Assembly (NCBI GenBank): GCA_910578855.1
Contig: CAJTRV010000041.1
Location: forward strand, 1-11,609
Length of the DNA stretch: 11,609 bases
From: an uncultured Bacilli bacterium
GTDB taxonomy: Bacteria > Bacillota_I > Bacilli_A > RF39 > UBA660
Reading direction: 5' to 3'
How positions within the stretch are numbered: the first letter of the stretch is position 1; each line of letters begins with the position of its first letter. Positions 5,945 to 11,609 of the stretch are shown here, one piece after another. The position numbers were made by a program, and so were the translations under genes. The notes under the pieces were generated by a model, which did no database searches, had not been told where the DNA came from, and was given only the letters and a program-made list of their open reading frames with translations.

Positions 5945-7738
5945 TTATGAATTCATTTCTTTTTTAAATTCTTCAATGGTATCTTGGAACATCGCGATCG
6001 CACTCTCGACAACCGTTGGATCGAGCATATCAACACCTGCTATTTTTAGGGTTTCAAGTGGACTTTGTCGACTTCCACTTTTTAGCATCTCTAAATAGCG
6101 TTCAAGTGCCCCTTCTTTTCCAGCTTCAATATCGGTTACAATCTTGCAGGCCGCTGATAATCCCGTAGCATATTTATAGACATAAAACTGACTAAAGAAA
6201 TGGGGAACCTTTTCCCATTCATACTGAATTGCTTCATCGACCACCACCTGATCACCAAAATACTGTTTATTTAAATCATAATATGTCCCACATAATTTAT
6301 CAGCTGTAATAACATCATCTTGCTCGATAAGATCATAGGCATATTTTTCAAATTCGGCAAACATCACCTGACGATAAATCGTTCCTTTGAATAACTCTAA
6401 TAGACTATTTAAAATTGATAACTTCTCATCTTTACTGGTACTATGTCGTAACATATATTTGGCAAATAACAGTTCGTTCACAGTACTCGCCACCTCTGCA
6501 ACAAAGATTGGATAATCACCATATTGATATGGTTGATTGTTACGGGTATAAAAGCTATGCATCGAATGCCCTAATTCATGAGCAAGTGTTGATACATCAT
6601 GTATTTTCCCTTGATAGTTTAATAACACATACGGATTGGTTCCATATGCTCCACCAGAATAGGCGCCACCCAGTTTATTTTGATTAGGATAGATATCAAT
6701 CCAACGTTCTAAAAAGGCCCGCTTTAAATTGGTCAGATAGTCTTCTCCAAGAATACTAAGTGACTGTAATACCAATTCCTTTCCTTCTGAAAAAGAATAT
6801 GTTTTCTGAGTTGCAGGAATCATATCTGCATAAACATCATAAAGATGAACCTCATCTAACTGTAATACCTCTTTTCGAAGCGCTAAATATTGGTGAAAAA
6901 CATCGAGATGTTGATGAACAGTCGCAACTAGCGTCTCATATACCTTGGGATCCATATCGTCTGCATATAATGAAGCAAGAAAAGCCGATTTATAATGGCG
7001 TAGTTTCGCAATCGCTACATTTTGCTTAATTGTCCCATCAAACGTCGCCGTAATGGTATTTCGAAATTGCCGATAATAATCGTATAACGTCTCAAAGGCT
7101 TCTTTACGAACGGCACGATCTTGTGACCCAATATAGATACTAAAATTCGTATTTGTTAACGGAACAAGCGATCCTTGTTCATCATGAATCATGCCAAATG
7201 ACATATCAGAATCTTTTAAATAGTTATAAACTGTCTCATCATTCCCGAATGCCTTCGATAACTGCGACAACAATTTTTCTTCAGCATCCGATAATGTATG
7301 TTTCTGATAACGAAATTTTTCTTTTATAAGGGTCTCATAATCAAGCAATCGTGGTTCATCTTGATAGAATTGCTCAATTACTTGATAGTCAACCTTTAAT
7401 AATTCTGGCGTCGTAAAATACATGGTCCGCATAGCGTAATCATATAAATTTTGAACCCGACTTTTCAATTCTTGATTTTGATTATTGGCAATATCTTCAT
7501 CACTTTTTAATGATGTATAAGTATACAAGATACCAAGTTTTTCTGAAATTGTTAATTCATCAACCACCGATTGATAAAACGTCTGTGCATCGTCCATTGT
7601 ATGCCCTTCATATTTCTGATACTCGCTAATCAACTGCTTTACTTCATCATATTCCTGCCGAAATGCTTTCATATCAGGATAAATTTTTGTTAAATCCCAT
7701 TGGTACTGCGGTTCGATTTGATCTCTCGTTTTTTCCAT
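5945..7738 (-). CDS. pepF: Oligoendopeptidase F (M3B zinc metallopeptidase)
   Basis: Cytosolic zinc peptidase of 597 aa (family about 600) that cuts oligopeptides of roughly 7-20 residues, probably peptides left by ATP-dependent proteases or imported. The catalytic motif HELGH is at residues 387-391, with Glu388 as catalytic base, His387 and His391 as zinc ligands, and Glu415 (in FVAEVAST) as the third ligand. The Gly-Ala-Tyr-rich segment before it (GGAYSGGAYGTNPYVLLNY) and the C-terminal FFSQFYVYKYATGLSAA block are typical of the PepF subfamily. Start ATG 7738 has AAGGAG eight bases upstream. It lies between dnaK (67-base gap holding a strong hairpin) and dnaJ (20-base gap), so it should be heat-inducible with the chaperones; a link between protein folding and peptide clearance is inferred. 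No signal peptide. Family certain; exact specificity not readable. Confidence 0.95.
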   Translation of the reverse strand: MEKTRDQIEPQYQWDLTKIYPDMKAFRQEYDEVKQLISEYQKYEGHTMDDAQTFYQSVVDELTISEKLGILYTYTSLKSDEDIANNQNQELKSRVQNLYDYAMRTMYFTTPELLKVDYQVIEQFYQDEPRLLDYETLIKEKFRYQKHTLSDAEEKLLSQLSKAFGNDETVYNYLKDSDMSFGMIHDEQGSLVPLTNTNFSIYIGSQDRAVRKEAFETLYDYYRQFRNTITATFDGTIKQNVAIAKLRHYKSAFLASLYADDMDPKVYETLVATVHQHLDVFHQYLALRKEVLQLDEVHLYDVYADMIPATQKTYSFSEGKELVLQSLSILGEDYLTNLKRAFLERWIDIYPNQNKLGGAYSGGAYGTNPYVLLNYQGKIHDVSTLAHELGHSMHSFYTRNNQPYQYGDYPIFVAEVASTVNELLFAKYMLRHSTSKDEKLSILNSLLELFKGTIYRQVMFAEFEKYAYDLIEQDDVITADKLCGTYYDLNKQYFGDQVVVDEAIQYEWEKVPHFFSQFYVYKYATGLSAACKIVTDIEAGKEGALERYLEMLKSGSRQSPLETLKIAGVDMLDPTVVESAIAMFQDTIEEFKKEMNS

Positions 7739-7775
7739 TTATATCTCCTTTATTAACGCTACAACATACAAAGTT

Positions 7776-7800
7776 AGAAGTACTACTTAGTAGCACTTCT
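7776..7800 (-). other. Intercistronic stem-loop between dnaK and pepF
   Basis: In the minus transcript an 11-bp stem (arms 7800-7790 and 7786-7776) closes a 3-base loop UAA. The only non-Watson-Crick position is a G-U pair that would be an A-C mismatch on the other strand. It begins 5 bases past the dnaK stop and is followed by AACUUUG, not a U run, so it is a poor intrinsic terminator. Likely roles are partial attenuation, RNA processing, or protection of the hrcA-grpE-dnaK mRNA 3' end. Confidence 0.7.
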
Positions 7801-7805
7801 ATCGA

Positions 7806-9626
7806 TTATTTTTCTTCAAATTCAGCATCTTTGACATTATCGTCTTTTTTATCATCAGCTGATGTTTCTGTTTCCTTACTAGCTTCAGCTGCCTTTGCTG
7901 CTTCTTCATATACCTTAGTAGCAAGTGCCATCATCGTTTCATTTAACGCATCTTTCTTCGCTTTAATCGCCTCAATATCATCTTTCTCTAAGGCTTCTTT
8001 TAATTCTTTGATCTGCGTTTCAGCTTTTTCTTTTTCAGCTGCTTCCACTTTATCACCAAGATCAGCTAATGATTTTTCAGTTTGGAAAACTGCTTGTTCT
8101 GCTTCATTTCGCGTATCTGCTTCTTCTTTTCGCTTTTCATCCGCTTCTTTATTCGCTTCCGCTTCCTTCATCATCTTATCAATTTCTTCATCACTTAAAT
8201 TAGTAGAAGAAGTAATCGTAATTGATTGTTCTTTATTGGTTCCAAGATCCTTAGCTTTAACATTAACAATTCCGTTGGCATCGATATCAAAGGTAACTTC
8301 AATTTGTGGTACTCCACGTGGTGCAGCTGGAATATTGGTCAATTGGAAACGACCAAGCGTTTTGTTATCAGCGGCCATTGGACGCTCTCCTTGTAAGATG
8401 TGAATATCAACCGCTGGTTGATTATCAGCAGCCGTTGAGAACACTTGACTCTTACTTGTTGGAATCGTCGTATTTCGAGGAATTAAGACTGTTGATACCC
8501 CACCAAGTGTTTCAATTCCAAGAGATAGTGGAGTTACGTCTAATAGAACGATATCATCAACCTCACCAGTTAATACACCACCTTGAATTGCAGCTCCCAT
8601 AGCAACTACTTCATCAGGATTAACCCCTTTAGATGGTTCTTTACCAAGTTCTTTTTTAACAAGTTCTTGAACCATTGGAATACGAGTTGAACCACCTACT
8701 AATAATACTTTATCAATATCACTAGCACTTAACTTAGCTTCTTTTAAAGCATCCCGTACTGGTTTTACGGTACTTTCTACTAAGTCACGAATTAAGTCTT
8801 CAAATTTTGCTCTCGTTAAATTAAGCTCTAAGTGAAGTGGTCCTGCTTCTCCTTGCGAGATAAATGGTAATGAAATTTGAGTTGATGTCATTCCACTTAA
8901 ATCCTTCTTGGCTTTTTCAGCAGCATCTTTAAGTCGTTGCATTGCCATAGAATCAGTACTTAAATCAACACTATTTTCTTTCTTGAACGTTTCAACTAAG
9001 TAATCAACGATACGATGATCGAAGTCGTCTCCTCCAAGTTTATTATCCCCACTCGTTGATAATACTTCAAATACACCGTCACCTAACTCTAGGATTGATA
9101 CGTCAAAGGTTCCTCCTCCAAGGTCATAGACTAAGATTTGTTCTTGTTGTTCTTGTTTATCAAGTCCGTATGCTAAAGCAGCAGCCGTTGGTTCATTGAT
9201 AATTCTCTCTACTTCTAAACCAGCAATCTTACCAGCATTCTTCGTTGCTTGACGCTCTGAATCATTGAAATATGCCGGAACAGTAATAACCGCCTTAGTT
9301 ACTTTTTCCCCTAGATAAGCTTCAGCTGTTTTCTTTAAATCCCCTAGGATCATCGCACTAATCTCTTCTGGCGTATATTCTTTTCCATTTACTTTCTCTT
9401 TATGATTTGTTCCCATATGTCTTTTAACACTAGCAACGGTATCTTTATTGGTTACCATTTGGTTTTTCGCAGCAACCCCGACAATAATTTCGTCATTTTT
9501 AAATGCTACTACCGATGGAGTTGTTCGATTTCCCTCAGGATTGGCAATTACTGTTGGAGTTCCTCCTTCTAATACACTGACACAACTATTCGTTGTTCCT
9601 AAATCAATTCCTATTACTTTACTCAT
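7806..9626 (-). CDS. dnaK: Chaperone DnaK (Hsp70)
   Basis: ATP-driven chaperone that binds exposed hydrophobic peptides, cycling with DnaJ and GrpE. It has 606 aa, usual for Bacillota. The ATPase domain shows the phosphate 1 loop GIDLGTTNSC (residues 6-15), the phosphate 2 motif VYDLGGGTFDVS, NEPTAAALAYG and the adenosine motif VLLVGGSTRIPMV; then the linker region VLLDVTPLSLGIETLGG, the beta-sandwich substrate domain and a helical lid ending in an acidic tail (DAEFEEK). The start is set at ATG 9626 because the family begins MSK-IGIDLGTT. The AAGGAAGG site (9645-9638) is 11 bases away, rather far; an ATG at 9635 in frame, with AAGGA five bases upstream, could add three residues. Longer in-frame extension would overlap grpE. 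It follows grpE by 28 bases in the CIRCE-controlled operon. Confidence 0.98.
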   Translation of the reverse strand: MSKVIGIDLGTTNSCVSVLEGGTPTVIANPEGNRTTPSVVAFKNDEIIVGVAAKNQMVTNKDTVASVKRHMGTNHKEKVNGKEYTPEEISAMILGDLKKTAEAYLGEKVTKAVITVPAYFNDSERQATKNAGKIAGLEVERIINEPTAAALAYGLDKQEQQEQILVYDLGGGTFDVSILELGDGVFEVLSTSGDNKLGGDDFDHRIVDYLVETFKKENSVDLSTDSMAMQRLKDAAEKAKKDLSGMTSTQISLPFISQGEAGPLHLELNLTRAKFEDLIRDLVESTVKPVRDALKEAKLSASDIDKVLLVGGSTRIPMVQELVKKELGKEPSKGVNPDEVVAMGAAIQGGVLTGEVDDIVLLDVTPLSLGIETLGGVSTVLIPRNTTIPTSKSQVFSTAADNQPAVDIHILQGERPMAADNKTLGRFQLTNIPAAPRGVPQIEVTFDIDANGIVNVKAKDLGTNKEQSITITSSTNLSDEEIDKMMKEAEANKEADEKRKEEADTRNEAEQAVFQTEKSLADLGDKVEAAEKEKAETQIKELKEALEKDDIEAIKAKKDALNETMMALATKVYEEAAKAAEASKETETSADDKKDDNVKDAEFEEK

Positions 9627-9654
9627 ATTTATCATTTCCTTCCTTTTCTCTTTA

Positions 9655-10359
9655 TTATTCACTTACTTTTACCATACTAGGACGTATGACTTTATCTTTC
9701 AACTGATACCCTTTCTGTAATACTTCGATTACCATACCAGCTTCAACACCTTCTCTTTGTTCTGTCATAACAGCTTGATGAACGGTTGGATCAAACACTT
9801 CATTCATCGCTTTAATCTCAGTCACGCCGTATTTTTCTAAAATGTTGTTAAAATTACAATATATCATTTTAAAACCAGCGAGAAACTTGGATACTTCATC
9901 TTCTAAGTTGTCATCATCCATATCAATTGCCCGCTCAAAGTTATCGATAATCGGTAACAATTCCTTGACAATATCTTCGTTAGCATACTTAAGCCTCCGA
10001 CTTGTTTCTTCTTCTTTACGCCGACGAAAATTAATTAATTCGGCCTTTTCCCGAAGGGCTTTTTCCTCTAACGCGTGAATCTTGGCTTCTAATTCTTTCA
10101 CCTTTTCACTCGTCTTATCTTTCTTGTTAAACATTCCCTTTTTCTTCTTTTCCGATTTTGGGGAAGATCCTTCTTCATCCGTGTCTACCGGTTCTGATTC
10201 TTCCATTCCGGTATCGGTTTCGCAGCAACCAGTGTGGTCACAATTGCATGCTTCCTCACAAGTACATTCTATACTACATTTGTTATCACTCGTACACTGA
10301 CACGCGCTTTTGCAAGTACAATCATCATGACAGGTACAATTTTCCGTTTTTGTTTCCAT
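9655..10359 (-). CDS. grpE: GrpE nucleotide exchange factor with cysteine-rich metallothionein-like N-terminus
   Basis: GrpE releases ADP from DnaK; 234 aa, longer than the usual 180-200. The family part is normal: a long coiled coil (about residues 85-130, with AELINFRRRKEEE), the four-helix dimer region (LLPIIDNFERAI) and the C-terminal beta wing (FDPTVHQAVM, GYQLKDKVIRPSMVKV). The N-terminus is unusual: 13 cysteines in residues 8-46, including CxC pairs at 8/10, 14/16, 20/22, 32/34 and 38/40, then C28 and CC at 45-46, in a six-residue period. An acidic linker (47-63) and basic patch (68-82) follow. The ATG at 10359 is preceded by AAAGGAGG five bases away, so the extension is translated. 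CxC spacing of this kind is known from copper metallothioneins; metal or redox sensing is inferred. Third base of Cys codons varies (TGT and TGC), against a slipped repeat. 19 bases after hrcA. Confidence 0.97.
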   Translation of the reverse strand: METKTENCTCHDDCTCKSACQCTSDNKCSIECTCEEACNCDHTGCCETDTGMEESEPVDTDEEGSSPKSEKKKKGMFNKKDKTSEKVKELEAKIHALEEKALREKAELINFRRRKEEETSRRLKYANEDIVKELLPIIDNFERAIDMDDDNLEDEVSKFLAGFKMIYCNFNNILEKYGVTEIKAMNEVFDPTVHQAVMTEQREGVEAGMVIEVLQKGYQLKDKVIRPSMVKVSE

Positions 10360-10378
10360 CTTATCCTCCTTTTGGATT

Positions 10379-11365
10379 CTATCCTAAATTATCTTTAATA
10401 TATTCTAGTAGTGAAATGACGCGGCCATATTCCATCCGTTTGGGTCCAACAAGAGCAATGGTTCCTTCTTCACCACTAACAGTATAACGAGTTTTAATAA
10501 TACTGACATCGTTGTCAAACTCTGTTTCGCTCCCAATATAGATGTTAATTCCATTTTCATCTTCTTTAATGTTACTTACCATATTTTTATCATCAAATTT
10601 ACTAATAATCTCACGAATTTTGTCAGCATCATTAAATTCAGGCTGTTTCAACATATTACTTGCACTCGTCACCCGAACTTCCTCACCTTTGGCAAAATCA
10701 TGAAACGCATTATAAAAGGCATTATATAACACTTCGTGCTGACGTACTACCTTCGTAATTACTGGTTTCACCTCATACTCAAGCCGTTCACTAACCTGAT
10801 CAATTGGTGTTCCCACAATTAGTTTATTGATTAAATCAACGGTCTTCTTAATCTCAGTTTGATCAACTTGTTCGGCAAAATGAATATTTTTGTGTTCGAC
10901 ATGACCCTTATCGGTAATGACGATAGCAATCATATTTTGATCATCCAGTTGCTCAACCATGACCCGATTCACACGATTTTCTCGGGAAGCCGCGCCTAGG
11001 GTAATCGTCGTACAATTGGTAATATCGGCAACCAACTGCATCGATAACTTAATCGTATCACTAATCGCCAGGGAATTGTTATGAAAAATCGTTTGTAGCT
11101 TTAACATATCTTCCCCAGTGAGTTCACTTGGCTTCATGATATAATCGACATAATAGCGATATCCTTTTTCACTTGGTACTCGTCCCGAAGACGTATGCGT
11201 TTTTTCTAATAATCCCAGTTCTTCTAAATTACTCATCTCATTGCGAATCGTAGCACTCGAACAGTTCATCAATTCACATAACGATTTAGAACTAACTGGT
11301 TTGGCTGTTTTGATATAATCCTCGACAATCAATTTTAATAAATGGGTTTGTCTTTCATTAATCAA
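10379..11365 (-). CDS. hrcA: Heat-inducible transcription repressor HrcA
   Basis: Repressor that binds CIRCE and shuts off the dnaK (and usually groE) operon; it needs GroEL to stay active, so misfolded protein induces the operon. 328 aa, in the family range. N-terminal winged helix-turn-helix (residues about 1-75) with SSATIRNEMSNLEELGLLEKTHTSSGRVPS, a near-invariant HrcA block, then the GAF-like middle domain and C-terminal VGPKRMEYGRVISLLEYI. The start is read as TTG 11365: AGAAGGTGA (11379-11371) lies six bases upstream, and the protein then begins MINERQ, like MLTNRQ of Bacillus HrcA. An in-frame GTG at 11374 is itself part of that ribosome binding site. It is the first gene, autoregulated by two CIRCE sites. 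Oddity: Cys30 and Cys35 in the helix-turn-helix. Confidence 0.96.
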   Translation of the reverse strand: MINERQTHLLKLIVEDYIKTAKPVSSKSLCELMNCSSATIRNEMSNLEELGLLEKTHTSSGRVPSEKGYRYYVDYIMKPSELTGEDMLKLQTIFHNNSLAISDTIKLSMQLVADITNCTTITLGAASRENRVNRVMVEQLDDQNMIAIVITDKGHVEHKNIHFAEQVDQTEIKKTVDLINKLIVGTPIDQVSERLEYEVKPVITKVVRQHEVLYNAFYNAFHDFAKGEEVRVTSASNMLKQPEFNDADKIREIISKFDDKNMVSNIKEDENGINIYIGSETEFDNDVSIIKTRYTVSGEEGTIALVGPKRMEYGRVISLLEYIKDNLG

Positions 11366-11369
11366 TCTT

Positions 11370-11380
11370 ATCACCTTCTT
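11370..11380 (-). promoter_or_regulatory. Ribosome binding site deciding the hrcA start
   Basis: Minus-strand AAGAAGGTGAT is strongly complementary to the 16S rRNA tail and is six bases before TTG 11365. Its first two bases overlap the CIRCE arm at 11379-11387. Choosing GTG 11374 as the start would leave no ribosome binding site at a normal distance. Confidence 0.75.
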
Positions 11381-11405
11381 AGCACTCTAATCATCTAAGT
11401 GCTGT
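11379..11405. promoter_or_regulatory. CIRCE operator 1 (proximal to hrcA)
   Basis: Left arm TTAGCACTC (11379-11387) is perfect against the CIRCE consensus; nine-base spacer; right arm AAGTGCTGT matches GAGTGCTAA at 6 of 9. The expected transcription start (near 11403) lies inside it, so bound HrcA would block initiation. Confidence 0.88.
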
Positions 11406-11409
11406 CTTC

Positions 11410-11438
11410 ATTATACTAGTATATGTTAGCATTGTCAA
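11410..11438 (-). promoter_or_regulatory. Consensus sigma-A promoter of the hrcA operon
   Basis: TTGACA (11438-11433), exactly 17 bases, TATAAT (11415-11410), a full match to the vegetative consensus. The -35 box lies inside CIRCE 2 and the start site inside CIRCE 1, so HrcA repression must restrain an intrinsically very strong promoter. Confidence 0.93.
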
Positions 11439-11452
11439 TATATGAGTGCTAA
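11426..11452. promoter_or_regulatory. CIRCE operator 2 (distal)
   Basis: TTAGCATTG (11426-11434, 7 of 9 to consensus), nine-base spacer, GAGTGCTAA (11444-11452, perfect). Its centre is 47 bases from that of CIRCE 1. It covers the -35 box of the operon promoter. Confidence 0.9.
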
Positions 11453-11532
11453 ATTTTATATTTTATTTTTCCATATTAAGTAAAACGATAATGAATAATC
11501 TAGTCAAAAAATCAAAACTTAAACTTGAACCC

Positions 11533-11561
11533 TTGAAACAAAAAGTAAAATATGATACGAT
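11533..11561 (+). promoter_or_regulatory. Possible promoter of a gene beyond the right edge
   Basis: TTGAAA (11533-11538), 17-base spacer, TACGAT (11556-11561), the -10 being only 4 of 6. It would drive a rightward gene whose start is outside the window, divergent from hrcA. AAAAAAGGGA near 11591-11600 may be that gene's ribosome binding site. Confidence 0.4.
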
Positions 11562-11569
11562 GTATATAG

Positions 11570-11585
11570 ATGAGGAAATCCTCAT
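11570..11585 (+). other. Small leader stem-loop at the right edge
   Basis: ATGAGGA (11570-11576) and TCCTCAT (11579-11585) form a perfect 7-bp palindromic stem with two unpaired bases (or 6 bp and a 4-base loop in RNA). No U tract follows. If the promoter above is real, this hairpin lies at the very 5' end of the transcript, where it could stabilise RNA or begin a longer leader cut off by the window. Confidence 0.4.
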
Positions 11586-11609
11586 ACAATAAAAAAGGGA
11601 ATATTCAAC

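Noticed and set aside
7663..8403. Long open frame of 246 codons on the plus strand, antisense to dnaK and pepF
   Set aside because: Ser/Ala/Phe-rich shadow of the dnaK lid coding sequence, no ribosome binding site, and it crosses the dnaK-pepF gap.
9627..9662. Longer DnaK start (GTG 9662)
   Set aside because: It would overlap the grpE stop, has no well-placed ribosome binding site and adds 12 residues absent from the family.
11502..11517. Possible CtsR operator (AGTCAAA followed by TCAAAA)
   Set aside because: The TCAAA units are 8 bases apart, whereas the CtsR heptad repeat needs 10, and the second unit lacks the RG.

Overview
The window looks like a chromosomal segment of a low-GC, walled Bacillota (Firmicutes) bacterium that uses the standard genetic code. 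Support for this: AT-rich spacers, strong AGGAGG-type ribosome binding sites, a CIRCE/HrcA-controlled dnaK operon, a sortase-type surface protein and a DUF368 (PopT-type) lipid-carrier transporter. The sortase motif style (NPxT..) fits Erysipelotrichia or related lineages, but that placement is a guess.

Layout. Positions 193-1101 (minus) encode a secreted beta-helix-like surface protein with a C-terminal sorting signal; a terminator follows it at the left edge. Divergent from it, 1312-2166 (plus) encodes a DUF368 membrane protein with a clear extended -10 promoter. This gene converges on a small GNAT acetyltransferase (2199-2474, minus), which lies downstream of frr, ribosome recycling factor (2525-3070, minus). 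frr is divergent from a DUF1846/UPF0371 gene (3235-4716, plus).

The right two thirds are a heat-shock operon read leftwards: hrcA (10379-11365), grpE (9655-10359), dnaK (7806-9626), pepF oligoendopeptidase F (5945-7738) and dnaJ (4794-5924). It starts from a consensus promoter (TTGACA-17-TATAAT) flanked by two CIRCE operators and ends in a hairpin terminator overlapping the end of dnaJ. HrcA would repress the operon through CIRCE; GrpE, DnaK and DnaJ form the Hsp70 folding machine; PepF, a cytosolic peptidase, sits unusually between dnaK and dnaJ, after a strong intercistronic hairpin.

The most unusual feature is the GrpE N-terminus: 13 cysteines within residues 8-46, mostly in a six-residue CxC repeat like that of copper metallothioneins. 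A perfect Shine-Dalgarno sequence stands just before it, so it should be translated. This suggests a metal- or redox-responsive nucleotide exchange factor, which is inference. HrcA also carries two cysteines in its DNA-binding domain. The other genes are ordinary housekeeping or conserved genes. No CRISPR array, tRNA, rRNA, insertion sequence or phage gene was seen.
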